A stretch of DNA of 64,000 nucleotides from the NCBI GenBank assembly GCA_032433765.1, contig JAVIAB010000139.1, positions 41,891,130-41,955,129 on the forward strand. Direction: 5' to 3'. Origin of the DNA: Megaustenia siamemsis. Taxonomy: Eukaryota; Mollusca; Gastropoda; Stylommatophora; Ariophantidae. Under the pieces are notes generated by a model. The model was not told the origin of the DNA. It ran no database searches and saw only the letters and a program-made list of their open reading frames with translations. The position numbers and the translations under genes were made by a program. This document shows, piece by piece, positions 21,718-32,569 of this stretch; the stretch's first letter is position 1, and each line of letters begins with the position of its first letter.

Positions 21718-22034
21718 AGTAAAGGTAAAGTACGAAACTTGAATCGGCGTCTTAGCACGCGAGTTTTCATCCATATGTGCTCGGCCGCCTATCCAGAAGT
21801 GTTCGGAGGCTTCTGGATAGTGTCGCTTCAAGCATCGAAACTCACAATGTGAGGCGACATTCCTCACCTTCCCAGAATACTACCCTGTTACCCATTACTG
21901 CCAGCGGCTGGGTCAACCGCGGTGGTATTCTTTTTTAACCACGAGTACAATTCACACTGCTTCTAATGGGAATCGAACACGGGTTCTCCGACCATCCGTA
22001 GCCCAATCATCTGGTTTTCCCAAATAGTCTATAG
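21718..22034 (-). mobile_element. SINE-B, full length, inserted in the 39-bp array
   Basis: About 310 bp, read on minus from 'gggtctcctatagactattt' to 'ctttacctttactttt'. Box B-like sequence (complement of 'ggaatcgaacacggg') marks a tRNA-derived head. Direct repeat TGTTTGAATTGT flanks both sides (21,704-21,715 and about 22,044-22,055), fitting a target duplication although the array itself also supplies that repeat. Second full copy at 63,555. Confidence 0.8.
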
Positions 22035-22110
22035 GAGACCCCTGTTTGAATTGTGTTTGTGACTACAGTTCGACCGACATGTGTTTAACTGTACTGGGCC
22101 CGATTCCCCG
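22035..22110 (+). repeat. Degenerate continuation of the 39-bp array
   Basis: 'tgtttgaattgtgtttgtga' and 'cgaccgacatgtgttta' are diverged units beyond the SINE-B insertion. Confidence 0.7.
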
Positions 22111-22714
22111 TGTGGAATAATTTGCTTCTTCAATTCTGTCTCGACTATTTTTCATTTTGAAGCGTTTTGCGTGTTGCCAAATTATGATTATTTAATTGCA
22201 ACTTTGTATATGATAACAGGCTTCATTGGAAAATATGTGATTTTTTAAAAACAAATTGAATTTAAAATGACGAGCTTTTATTTTTATTCTGATCACATTT
22301 ATTCTGAGTTATCTTCTTCATTTCTGTTTAATTTTCGTCTTTTTTTTCTGCTGCTTGCTCTTCAACTGCTATTTAATTAAATATGTTTCGTTTGTATCTT
22401 TCCCTCAAATTATTCTTTTTTTTTAATTTTTTTTAATTTGAAAATAGTGGCTTAACAGTTATTTTGTTCACATCATAAGTATATTTAAAACATTTTGTTG
22501 TAGAATTCTTTCTTATCTGTTAATATGTCTTTGTTTTACACATAATACTCGAATGTTATATTTGCTTTCTTAGTATTCTTTTCTTTGTTATTTTGGTTAA
22601 GTTTCATTATAATTATTCATCGTTTCTTTGCTGTCATGTTTTTTATTTTTCCTGAACTTGAAAATGTTTCAGTTCCGGAATGGTGTAGTTTGACAGTTAA
22701 TACGTGTCGTTAAT
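22111..22714. other. AT-rich, no gene
   Basis: Strongly T-rich sequence without recognisable elements. Confidence 0.5.
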
Positions 22715-23065
22715 ACATGGAAATGGCAGGACAAAATTACCAACATAGAATTATGGAAATGTACCCGTCAATTACCAGTGGATAAAGAGATACAGCGAAG
22801 ACGATGGCGCTGGACAGGACACACACTGCGGAAGTCAACTGAGAGTATTACACAACAGACCCTTTTTTGGAACCCCCAAGGAAAAAGACAAAAGGGGAAG
22901 ACTAATATATTCTTGGAGAAGACAGATAGAAGCAGAGATGAAGATGATGGGGAAGACATTGAATGATCTTAAAAGAATGGCAAGAAACAGAACGGCCTGG
23001 ACAGTGTTTGTTGAAGACGTATGTTCCACATGGAGCTGAAAAGGTAGAAGAAGAGAAGAGGAAGA
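22715..23065 (+). pseudogene. LINE-R 3' end
   Basis: Contains 'tggaaatggcaggacaaaat' (WKWQDKI), RRRWRWTGHTLRKSTESITQ, FWNPQGKRQK and a later TWKTVFVEDVCST-like end, with frame breaks. It is the same C-terminal end as at 560 and 41,175. It ends in a GAAGAAG-rich tail. Confidence 0.8.
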
Positions 23066-23299
23066 AGAAAAAATATATGATGAAGAAGACTACATGTCGC
23101 TAAATATTGAGTGAATGTTTTCTTTTCTTTCCTTCATTAATATAATCATTCTTGTTTTATTAATTAAATATTACCATGTGATTCATTACTTAAATTATCA
23201 TTTACAATTCATTAATAAAAGTATTTTTGTGATTTATTAACACAATTTGTATCTACTTATACAATTATGTATTGGTTCATTGGAAACGAACAAAAAATG
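23066..23299. other. AT-rich, no gene
   Basis: Nothing recognised. Confidence 0.4.
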
Positions 23300-23605
23300 C
23301 CAAGCACTGTAGGCACGTTGACAGACTTAAACATTGACAAGTACTGGCTTATAAAAAAACATCTTACAATAACAATTTAAAATACTTACACCCACATAAA
23401 ACAAGAATCTGGGCTGGAAAGATCAATAATGGAAGGCAAGGTTCCAGAACGAAGAGATTCGGATAGACCAATAAAAGGATGGCTTCAATACATAAGAAGT
23501 TGGAGATCTGGCTAGAGAGAGATTCTTTCAGACGAACTGTGGTAAGATCAGCTCCCTACAAAGGACACGCAACAAGATCGTGACAAGTATAATAAAATAA
23601 TATTA
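23300..23605 (+). pseudogene. LINE-V 3' end
   Basis: Fragments DLNIDKYWLI, GLERSIMEGKVPERR, RPIKGWLQYIRSW are readable across frame breaks and match the C-terminal region of clade-related LINE proteins (GLERTIMEGKVPG-like). A related, more decayed copy lies at 48,790-49,200. It ends in 'tataataaaataatatta'. Confidence 0.7.
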
Positions 23606-24085
23606 TTTATATAACAAGTAATACTAATATCTTAATATAATTATACAACATGACTCATTATCGTTTGTGGTATACCAGTCTCGACAACGGCGTTATTCTT
23701 AGCATTATTTTCGTGGTTCCCAAACCACGCAGTACGTTTTTTTCTTATTTCTTTCCCTTCGTGCCAGACATTCTGTCCAGACAAATTAGAAAAGTCTGAT
23801 CCAGTAAACTGTCTTTGATATCTCGCTGTTAGCTCCGCCTACCATATCGCTGACTAAGCGCTCTAACGGGTGCTTTACATCATGATTACCAAATAATTAC
23901 TTGAGCAAAATCGGTTTGTTAAAAAGTAATAATATTATGAAAGATAATCTCAGTTGCAATATTCGTGTGAATTATTATTTTAAAACCCAGTGTGTTTGCT
24001 TGCTTGCGTTCGCCCGATGACTAACGGAGTACACCTCTTCGTCATCTGCTCTTAAGAGGACGTTAAGTGTCTGCATTGTGTTGTG
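23606..24085. other. No gene seen
   Basis: Unique-looking AT-rich sequence. Confidence 0.4.
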
Positions 24086-24096
24086 ATTTGCAGTAT

Positions 24097-24228
24097 CATC
24101 ATCATTGAGTGCCGTCTCCGCATCGAAGGTTGGCTACCATGGAGCGGCATTCCTCTCTGTCTCTTGCTTTGATGGTGCAGATTGCCATAGGCTGACTTGT
24201 CCATCTTTTGATGTTACTCGTCCATGTT
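24097..24228 (-). mobile_element. LINE-X, very short 5'-truncated copy with 11-bp TSD
   Basis: 132 bp of the LINE-X 3' end (CATCATCATTGAGTGCCGTC...ACTCGTCCATGTT), flanked by atttgcagtat at 24,086-24,096 and 24,229-24,239. This is a textbook dead-on-arrival LINE insertion. Confidence 0.9.
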
Positions 24229-24424
24229 ATTTGCAGTATAACAGTGATATTTGCGCCCTTTCGGCCCAACACATCCAACTTTAGCACGACAGTTTTTGAG
24301 TACCGGGTTTTCTTTCCTCTTCGATCTCTACTTGCTTGGTCAGACTAGACAGGTTAGCCTGTTACAGGAGGCACCACGGAGAGATGGAGCAGTGTCTTGA
24401 TGGTTCTGGTTTACAGATCCTGGC

Positions 24425-24895
24425 GCAAGGCATCAGCTGTGAGTAGCTGATAATTCAGCAATCTGCTGCTGTGAGTTGCTAATAATTCAGCTATCTGCTG
24501 CTATGAATAGCTGATAATTCAGCAATCTGCTGTTATGAGCAGCTGATAATTCAGCAATTTGCTGCTGCGAGTAGCTGATAATTCAGCAATCTGCTGCTAT
24601 GAGTAGCTGATAATTCAGCAAACTGCTGCTATGAACAGCTGATAATTCAGCAATCTGCTGTTGCGAGTAGCTGATAATTCAGCAATCTGCTGCTATGAAC
24701 AGCTGATAATTCAGCAATCTGCTGCTATGAGTAGCTGATAATTCAGCAATCTGCTGCTGTGAGTTGCTAATAATTCAGCAATCTGCTGCTATGAATAGCT
24801 GATAATTCAGCAATCTGCTGCTGCGAGTCGCTGATAATTCAGAAATCTGCTGCTGTGAGTCGCTGATAATTCAGCAATATGCTGCTGCGAGACAC
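24425..24895 (+). repeat. 32-bp tandem array, about 14 copies
   Basis: Unit TGAGTAGCTGATAATTCAGC then AATCTGCTGCTA. Each unit contains two small dyads, GCTGA-taat-TCAGC and CAGCA-atc-TGCTG. Copies differ at a few positions (atgagt, gcgagt, atgaac). Confidence 0.95.
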
Positions 24896-24934
24896 GCCTT
24901 CGCCTCCATCCAATTTGTTTGAACAAAATAGTAG

Positions 24935-25063
24935 TAGTTGTTGTATTAGTAGTAGTAGTAGTATTAGTTGTTGTATTAGTATTAGTAGTAGTAGTAGTAG
25001 TAGTAGTAGTAGAAGTTGTTGTTGTATTAGTATTAGTAGTAGTAGTAGTTGTTGTATTAGTAT

Positions 25064-25096
<33 letters not shown>

Positions 25097-25172
25097 AAGT
25101 TGTTGTTGTATTAGTATTAGTAGTAGTAGTAGTAGTAGTAGTAGGAGGAGGAGGAGGAGGAGGAGGAGGAGT
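24935..25172 (+). repeat. (GTA)n/(TTG)n/(GAG)n triplet microsatellite
   Basis: Compound trinucleotide runs ending in GGAGGA; all three frames stay open as poly-Val, poly-Ser or similar. Confidence 0.97.
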
Positions 25173-25199
25173 GCAAGCTATAGATTAGCAAATGAATAT

Positions 25200-26400
25200 G
25201 ACAAAAATATTTACTCTTTATAGTACAATAGGAAATGCAAAATAAAAGATGAAAAAGAAAAGGTGAGGCGGATGAAGAAAAGGAGGTTGAGGCAGATGAA
25301 GAAGAAGAATGATCAACTGAACGAAAAGTGCAGAAAAATAAAATGATTACGAGAATGTCGTTCTCTAATATTAAAAAGAATTAGAAAGTAGGTTGCGTTA
25401 CGAAACAAAATATGAAATATGAAACGTCAATGCCAATTTTAACGAACGGAGATTTGTTTTGATCCCACCCCCTCTACACACAATGCCGAGCACTGTTAAT
25501 AAACAACTTGAGATTGTGAGTTTGTTCAACGCGAAATCTGCATTGCACTACTCAGTGGCACTTTACCAAGCATTTCAGTTTGAAAGTTCGCTGTGTTTCG
25601 ACAAATATCTGGATAATGAGGCCCCCTTCCGTTAATCTGAAGTAATAATAAACACAGAATGGTGGAAGACATAAAATAACATTATAATGGGCGCACCATC
25701 TTTTCCTTAGGAAGTGTTCAGTTATATCATATTCCATTATAGATAAATGATTAGATGTGCAAATACAACAAAACAAGCAGATGACTGAATTTGCGAAAAA
25801 AAAAATGATAATTCTGCTGATGCTTTTTAATTCTCCTTGACACTGATTCTTCTTCTGTTCTGTTACTTGTTTCTGTTTCTTTTTTTATTTTATTTCTTCA
25901 GCGCCTTCCTTTGTTTATTTCTCTTCTTCTTTTGCTATCACTTTTTCTTCTCCTGCCGCCTCTCTTTCAGTTTGCTGGTTTTTTCTTCATTCAGTATTGT
26001 TATTATTTCTTCTGCTTCTTTTGTTTGGGTTTTCTCTAATGCAGCTGTTGCTGTTTCTACTGTTTCTGCTACTGGTATTTCTTCTTCTGCAGTTGCTGTC
26101 TCTTTCATTGCTGATATTTTCTTCTCCCTCTTTTGCTGCTTCTTCCGCTAATATTTGTTGTTGTTGCTTCCGTTTGAACATTAATCACGTCCACACAGAC
26201 ATATATCCAACTTTGATTTATTGAAACAACAATTAGGTAAACAAGTATCTACAACAAACCTTTGACTTAAGATCTGGTGGGACAGAAAACAGCAGTAACG
26301 GCAATCACCAGATTAAGTATCAAAGGTTGAGGTCAAAGGTTATCGTTGTAAATGCTTCACGAAGAGCATTATTTGCAGACAAATTCTGTAAGGGGAGAGG
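25200..26400. other. No gene seen
   Basis: 25,830-26,170 is strongly pyrimidine-rich, giving Phe/Leu/Ser-rich frames without a domain. The rest is AT-rich. Confidence 0.5.
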
Positions 26401-26404
26401 GAGG

Positions 26405-26565
26405 GGCGTGGGTGGTTTAGAGATAAGACGTCGGCCTCTCGACAGGAAGGTCCCAAGTTCGATTTCCACAACAGGCGGTGGGTGTTTAAAAAGGAAAATC
26501 AAATCCATGGCTTCCTTGTGGCTTTACTCTCCCCCTGGACTCTGTGGGTAGTGAGATCCGATGTC
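26405..26565 (+). mobile_element. SINE-D (tRNA-derived)
   Basis: Head GGGTGGTTTAGAGATAAGAC, then GTCGGCCTCTCGACAGGAAGG and box B AAGTTCGATTTCC at tRNA spacing, followed by 'tggcttccttgtggctttac'. It is related to heads at 39,085, 39,885, 43,395 and 45,270 (minus). The end is uncertain because the LINE fragment follows directly. Confidence 0.65.
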
Positions 26566-26569
26566 TAAA

Positions 26570-26800
26570 ACTGTTCACCAAACTCAAAATAGCAACTACC
26601 AGCCTATGCCACTGTACACTGGATAACATGACAACAAAACGTGTTCTACAGGATTGCCCCCAGTACACAGACCTGAGAAGGACAATGTGGTCCACACCCA
26701 CCTCCCTGGAAGAGAAACTATACGGGGCAACCGAATCGCTTAAACAGACAGCTGCCTCCATAAGAGAGTCTGGAATCCTAGTCTGAATGAGCAATGATCG
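26570..26800 (+). pseudogene. I/Jockey-group LINE C-terminus
   Basis: Frame gives FTKLKIATTSLCHCTLDNMT then KRVLQDCPQYTDLRRTMW and ESGILV with stop. This is the post-RNase H zinc-knuckle-like tail (C-H-C-type spacing) of the same family as the long minus-strand LINE at 27,692-31,265. Tail GAAGAAGAGAAGAAG. Only the last about 75 residues are present. Confidence 0.75.
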
Positions 26801-27135
26801 CAGAAGAAGAGAAGAAGAAACTGACGGAAAACTACGAAAACATGAGATTATGTGTGCACTCGCGCAAGCATACAGAAACAATGGCAGTTAAAAAGTATAA
26901 AATTGGGCCAAAATGGCCACTGCTCGGGCAACAATTGTTAAGCAAATCTACCCATGCCGAATTCGGGTTTGTCAGGCCCAAATGCGCAGCTATCGCGGCT
27001 TGTCGTAAATTAGCGACACAACGCATCCGCGCCCGTTTAACGGGTACAAGCACCAAGAAGAAGACTAAACATTATGTAAAAGTCTCCTGTACAACTTCAG
27101 AATATGGGGAATAGTATGTTACGGCCGTTATTTGT
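26801..27135. other. Uncharacterised, possible repeat
   Basis: A moderately GC-rich stretch (26,930-27,060) with short frames on both strands and an 'aagaagaag' end. It is not recognised; perhaps another element tail. Confidence 0.3.
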
Positions 27136-27139
27136 AACG

Positions 27140-27325
27140 TTCATCGGCTCATTCGATTAGCAACGTGGTCGTTATCACTTGACGCCTCCTATTTTCCCTG
27201 AAAGAATCAGGAAACCATTTTCAGAGGCTGGGCAAATTCCAAGGTCGTGCAGTCCTGAAAGGTTTGGTCACGTCTAGTAACTGATTGCAAGCGCGCTAAC
27301 CACTCAGCCGTCGCGGAAACGGTAT
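27140..27325 (-). mobile_element. tRNA-like SINE head (minus)
   Basis: Complement reads CCGCGACGGCTGAGTGGTTAGCGCGCTTGCAA, then GACGTGACCAAACC, with box A-like GGCTGAGTGG. The body is unlike SINE-A. Confidence 0.5.
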
Positions 27326-27621
27326 GTGGTTATTCTGTGGTTAGAATGAATATTAAAAAAAAACATCACAATTCATGAAGATTTAATCCAGGGATTGGGG
27401 AATTTTAATCAAGAGTGGCAAAAGAATTAGAAACGTATTGAGAAGCTGAATTGAAAATTATTATAAAGTTTCCAAAAATAATAATTTAACATCTGAACAA
27501 TGGCACATTAATCATAATTGTCACTAATAATGTCTGTTTAAAGTGAATGTAGACCATTGGGATAGCTCGAAGTATACAGAGATCGTCATTGCTAGCGAAT
27601 AGCTTAATTTTATTGAATTGA

Positions 27622-27625
<4 letters not shown>

Positions 27626-27689
<64 letters not shown>
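27626..27689 (+). repeat. (CT)n microsatellite
   Basis: Nearly perfect CT run next to the 3' end of the long minus-strand LINE. Confidence 0.98.
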
Positions 27690-27691
<2 letters not shown>

Positions 27692-30600
27692 GATCAAGAC
27701 TCAATCAGAGTAGAATTCCAGACTCCCTCATGAAGTCAGCTGTCTGTTTAAGTGACTCGATTGTCCCATATAGTTTCTCTTACAGGGAGGTGGGTGTGGA
27801 CCACATTGCTCTTCTCAAGACTGTGTACTAGGGGCAATCATGTAGAACATGTTTTGTAGTCACAGTGTTCAGTGGCATAGGCTAGTTGTACCTAGTTTGA
27901 ATTTGGTGAACATGTGATTTCTCATTCTATTGTGGCCAGTTCTCTTGTGGTAATCTCCCTCCCTCTTTGGCTAATTTGTCTGCGCGTTCGTTCCCGTGTA
28001 TATTACAGTGTGATGGTATCCACTGAATGACTACTCTCTGTAAGTTATTGCATAGTTGGTCCAGGGTTGTTCTCAAGTCATCTAGTTCATTGTTCTTGGG
28101 GCTTTTTAGAGCTGATAGTACTGACAGTGCATCAGTCAGAATCACCAATTTATTGTGCATGTTATTTTTGTGTTGAGTAGCCAGTGTTGCAGCATCTCTG
28201 ATGGCCTCAGTTTCTGCTTTAAGGTTGTTTGAGAATTTTCCAGTAGCTATTGACTTGGTGATCTCGTCCTGGTTATTTAGCGTCAAGAACACACCTCCCC
28301 CTCCATTTCTGATGGCATTTGTAGCAAAGCCATCTGTGTATATGTGGGACCAAGAGTCCTGTGGGTAGGTATCGTGTATGTGTTTTTCTGCTACGTATTT
28401 TATTTCTGTGTCTGATTGGGTGCCTTTTTTCATGATTCCTGTTATATTTTCCTTAAGTTCTGGTATTTTATGTTTTCCATGAGGGGACATATCAGATGGG
28501 CCCAAGGGTTTCGATATTGTTTGGGAAAGTCCTGGGTCTCCAGTAGTTAGTTCATTGGAGATTGCAGCGAAGTTGCTCCTATTTAGTCGTACAATTCTGG
28601 GACCAGTTATTCTTTGATGCCAGGGGTGGCTAAGGAGCCTTCTATATTTCTCCGCTTGTTGCTATACTTTAGTGACCCGTCTGTCATCTAAGGGTTGTAA
28701 ACCTGTTACTGTTTATAAAGTCTTGATAGGTGTAGATTTCATAGCACCAGTGATGATACGGGTAGCTTGGTTCAGTGTTCTGTTAATTTTGCTAAGGTGT
28801 GATTTGGAAGCCGTAGCCCAGGCTGTGACTCCATACTCTAGAACTGGTCTGACTCTTCCTACGTTTAGTCGCTTCAAGATATTGCTGTCTGCTCCCCATT
28901 CCGTTCCTGCCAATTTCTTCATAATATTTGTTCGTTTTCTGGCTTTCTTCCTTGCTCTGTCTGATTTTTCCAAGTCAATGTGTGATTCATGGTGACGCCA
29001 AGATATGTTGGGTTTTGGTCAACAGGGAGTGTGTGGTCTTTTATCTTCAAGTTTGCAGATAGTGTGTGTCTTGATAGGCTGAAAATTGTATATGTTGTTT
29101 TTTTTCCGTTGATTGGTAAGAACCAGGTGTTCGTCCATTTTTCAAGTTCACCTAGGGCATCTTGCATGTCCAGCCACCGACATACTTTCCTCGCGGGCCC
29201 ATAACGCCAGATCAACTGCGTATTTTGCTGAGTGTATTCTGGGTGGAATGTCCATTACGATGTCATTTATGAAAATTAAAAAGAGTGTTGGGGACAAGAC
29301 TCCGCCTTGTGGGACACCTTGTTCGATAGAGACCTTCTTACTTAGTTGACCTTGAACTTGTACTCTGGCCGTTCTATCCTGAAGGTATTGAGAGACCCAA
29401 TTGAATAAATGACCCTGGATGCCAAGTCTAAAAAGCTTGTTCTCTAAACCTTCTCGCCAAACCCTATCAAAAGCCTTCTCCATGTCGACCCATACTGTCA
29501 GTGTGTATTTCTTTTCTTGTAGAGCATCCTCTATTTCCTGTGCAATGTAGGTGAACAGGTCTTCAGTTGATCTGTGCTGACAGAAGCCACTTTGTTGTGG
29601 TACGATTTGTTGTTTTGTCTCCAAATGCCACACAAGTCTTCTGTTAACCAGCCTTTCCATGAGTTTACTCAGGCAGCTCAGTACGCTAATTGGTCTAGCT
29701 ACTTCGGTCTAGTCGGTCTTTTCCACGCTTGAGGATGGGCACCATAATAGCTTCTTTCCAGATTTCTGGCACAAGACCTCTCTTCCAGCTAGCATTTATT
29801 ATCCTTAGAAGCTAGCTCTTGGCTTACTGTCCCAGATTTAGGAGCATTTCGCTGGAGATTCCATCTTTACCAGGGGAACTTTTGAGCTTCAATCCTTTAA
29901 GGGCAACATCTAATTCAGTTGGGGTAAAGATGGTCGTCTGATGCTCTTCTGGTGCTGAAGGCATGTGTTTTGCATCTTGGTTTTCCCGTCTTGCAGCTTT
30001 CTGTTTGTCTATTGGAATGTTTATTCTACTAATGTTTTTGTAAGTCTCTATCAGTAGATTTGCTGCCCTTTTGCCTGTGAGGATGTTCTGATTGTGTGCT
30101 AATGATATTGGAGGTCGGCAACTGTTTTCGTCGCTCAGAGCTTTCGCAAGTTTCCATGGTTTTATGACTATTTTTGTCTAGATTAAGGCTCTCTGTTTTG
30201 TCTATCCAGCTCTGTCTGGCTGAAGTCATGACCTCTCGTCTGTATTTGGCCGAGGCTGCTTTGTAGGCAATGTTGATGTCTGTGCTGTGTGTTGTTTCAG
30301 CTAGTTCTCTGGCAGAGTCCAGTTCCTCTTCTAGTCTTTGTATTTCCTTGCTCCAGTATGGCTTGTAGTTTCTTCTTGCTCCTCTAGGAATGGATTCTTT
30401 AGCAGCTCTCAGGATTCCATTTGTTAACCGCTCTATCATATTATTGACCTTCTTTTCGTGGGTGTTGATAGGCGCAGTATGCATCAGTGAGCCTTGCAAA
30501 CTTTGCCCAATCTGCTCTCTTATAGTTCCAGCGGGAAAGAAGTATTTGCAACTCCTGTTTGTGAGCAAGATCCACTGAAAATTTGACTGGTCTATGGTCA

Positions 30601-31265
30601 CTATCTTCAAGTTGGTTCAGCACTTTTCTTGTTATTTTGATAGATATGTCTTCAGTTGCAAATGCTAGGTCGAGAGTCGAAGTTGTTTTCCATCTTCATG
30701 AGTAGAAGGTTGGGGGGTCCTCCCTAGAGTTTTTTAGGAATAGGTTGTTATCTATTTCTCATTCTTCCACTTCTTCACCTCGAACATTGGACTCCTTATA
30801 TCCCCATCTTTCAGAGTGGCTGTTAAAGTCTCCTACTACCAGACACTATGATGGGGTTATTTCCATTGACTCCAGCTTCAGTAATTTGTCATTTGGACAG
30901 TATATATTAAATATCTTTATACTAGCGGAGTTAATGTATAGGTCTGTACCAATGATCTCTGCCTCTCCGTTTGTGACTACATCTATCAGTTTTGCTGAGA
31001 TGGAATTTTTAATAAGTATAAGAATTCCACCCTTGTGACCTTCCCAGTCTTGTCTAAATGTTTGGTAGCCCCTGATCATAAATCTGTGCTGAGGATTAAG
31101 ATGAGTTTCCTGGATGCAGGCAACGTCTATCTCCTCCTCTGCTAGTCTGATTGTTAGAGCTTATTTTTTGTGGTATATGACCTCCGCATTACAGTGTATT
31201 ATATTCAGCTGTTTCTTGAAGCCATTCCGGTCAGCGGTAGTTTCTATCATAATTAGAGTATGTTA
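27692..31265 (-). pseudogene. I/Jockey-group LINE, nearly full ORF2: EN-RT-RNase H
   Basis: On the minus strand, EN motifs are readable from about 31,180 (CIQETHLNPQHRF, GGILILIKN, NIYCPND, and SDHRPV at about 30,600). RT follows from about 29,900 (SSPGKDGIS, GLVPEIWKEAIMVPIL), with VDMEKAFDRVW (first catalytic Asp present, about 29,485), QGGVLSPTLF and then YAVD at about 29,222, where YADD is expected. Then thumb (PTYLGVTM) and an RNase H domain at 28,505-27,927 with D58 (YTDG), E98, D125 and D176 (GNERADKLAKEGG). The end is near 27,695. Frame changes at about 30,100, 29,700, 29,200 and 28,700 and a few stops break the ORF. It is a dead copy because of the Asp-to-Val in the RT active site and the frameshifts. 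Target-primed reverse transcription is its family role. Confidence 0.88.
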
Positions 31266-31660
31266 GATCCAGTCTGATTGATTACTTGTTAAAACGTTGC
31301 ACTGTGTTCTGCGCCAGTGGCCCAGTGCATCCGATTTCAGCCAGCATTTTATTCAGGTTTGCTTTCCTTAGCCTTTGATTGTCCCCAATCTTCCTGCAAG
31401 GCAGCAGATTGTCTTTTCTGTAGGGGGATTCTGCCTTTAGATGGTCAGCCCTCCCAGGTTTACGAGCACCATCTGCCCAAGCTTGATGTAGTAATTAGTT
31501 GGTGATTAGACCATCACCATCACACATCAAACAACAGACTATAAGACCCTCCTAACTATCACGGACTTCCGGGAGTATCACCGATGCTGACAAGTCATGT
31601 ACGAAACCCCACTCCGTCTTTCAATTGAATTTAAGAAAAATTAATGTGTGTGTGTAGGGG
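31266..31660 (-). other. Probable 5' region of the long LINE
   Basis: On minus this leads into the EN domain. Short frame at 31,317-31,505 has no recognised domain. It may include the 5' UTR or end of ORF1; boundary unknown. Confidence 0.35.
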
Positions 31661-31679
31661 GTGAAATAAACAAAGGAAT

Positions 31680-31735
31680 AGGTATGGCAACAAGTAATTT
31701 TAATGCCACGAAAAATATACTAACATCAAAACAAC
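31680..31735 (+). pseudogene. LINE-X, part upstream of TIR element 2
   Basis: 'ttttaatgccacgaaaaata' and 'actaacatcaaaacaa' match LINE-X at 56,920-56,965 and 61,625-61,665 (complement). The sequence resumes at 32,570, so it is one LINE split by the insertion. Confidence 0.8.
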
Positions 31736-32569
31736 AATAGTTCGTTCAGAAATTCATAATCACACCTGAATTAGTTTTGCGCGATAACCGCTTGTTATTT
31801 TAGTTTCACATTTTGCATGGAATCTTAGAATATTGATGACGTTATAGAAATATTTTTTGCTTTGAGAAATTTGATCTAGTTTAAAAGTTTTCTTCTTTAG
31901 GCTATATTAAATTCACCCTGTTCGAATTTAGCACCATTTTAGGATATATACATTAATTTGGTGCGGTCGTTGACGTAAAATAATTTGGCTATTGCAGAAA
32001 CACAAACTTCAGGAAAATCCCGTGCACAAAACTGAATTGTTATTGAACGACATGGCGCACCGCGGCCTGGGCATTAATTACCGAAGGGAAGGCGTATCTT
32101 TATTAATTTTGTGAAGACTCAGTAGACAATTTGTTGACTTTAAATACCAACATTTATATCTAAATTACAATGAGTTTGAAATGCAAATTTATAACTATGC
32201 AAAAGGTTACTTTATTACTATATCAGCAATTGTAACCAATTGAATTCATGTTTGCAAATATACATAACGAACAACACCCACAATTAAGCACTATGTAGAT
32301 ACGCCTCTGACAAGAATTGCAGTAGACTGGACAATTTAACACGATTACTGTAAACTCTAAAATTTGAATCAACTTGTGTGATATCGTCATAAAAGATCAA
32401 AGGAATTCGCTGATGTGCAAAATCTGTTGTGTTTGTGGAAAAAAAAATACCCAAATCTTTGCGTCATCAATATTCTAAGATTGCATGCAAAATTCTAAAC
32501 CAAAATAACAAGCGGTCATCACGCAAAGCTAATTCAGATGTGATTATGAATTTCTGAACGGACTATAAC
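31736..32569. mobile_element. Non-autonomous TIR element 2 (about 0.83 kb), inside LINE-X
   Basis: Left end 31,736-31,840 and right end 32,470-32,569 are inverted repeats about 100 bp long and close to identical, with TAGTTCGTTCAGAAATTC, 'ataaccgcttgttatttt' and 'tcttagaatattgatgac'. Comparison with unbroken LINE-X copies gives an empty site '..aaaacaa/ATAAC..', consistent with a TA target. No ORF. The ends share TAG(T/C)(T/C)CGTTCAGAAATTC with TIR element 1 and with the transposase element. Confidence 0.88.

Noticed and set aside
21295..21852. Cys-rich 185-residue ORF (CLNCTCGYNTTDV repeats) as a metal-binding protein
   Set aside because: Starts in LINE-X, runs through a 39-bp array and ends in SINE-B sequence on the wrong strand; a composite of repeats.
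25837..26224. Phe/Leu/Ser-rich membrane-protein-like ORFs
   Set aside because: Pyrimidine-rich sequence gives hydrophobic frames automatically; no conserved motif and overlapping frames on both strands.
26544..26786. Host gene exon suggested by an 80-residue ORF
   Set aside because: The residues match the C-terminal tail of an I/Jockey-type LINE (CPQY..LRRTMW), the same family as the long element next to it.
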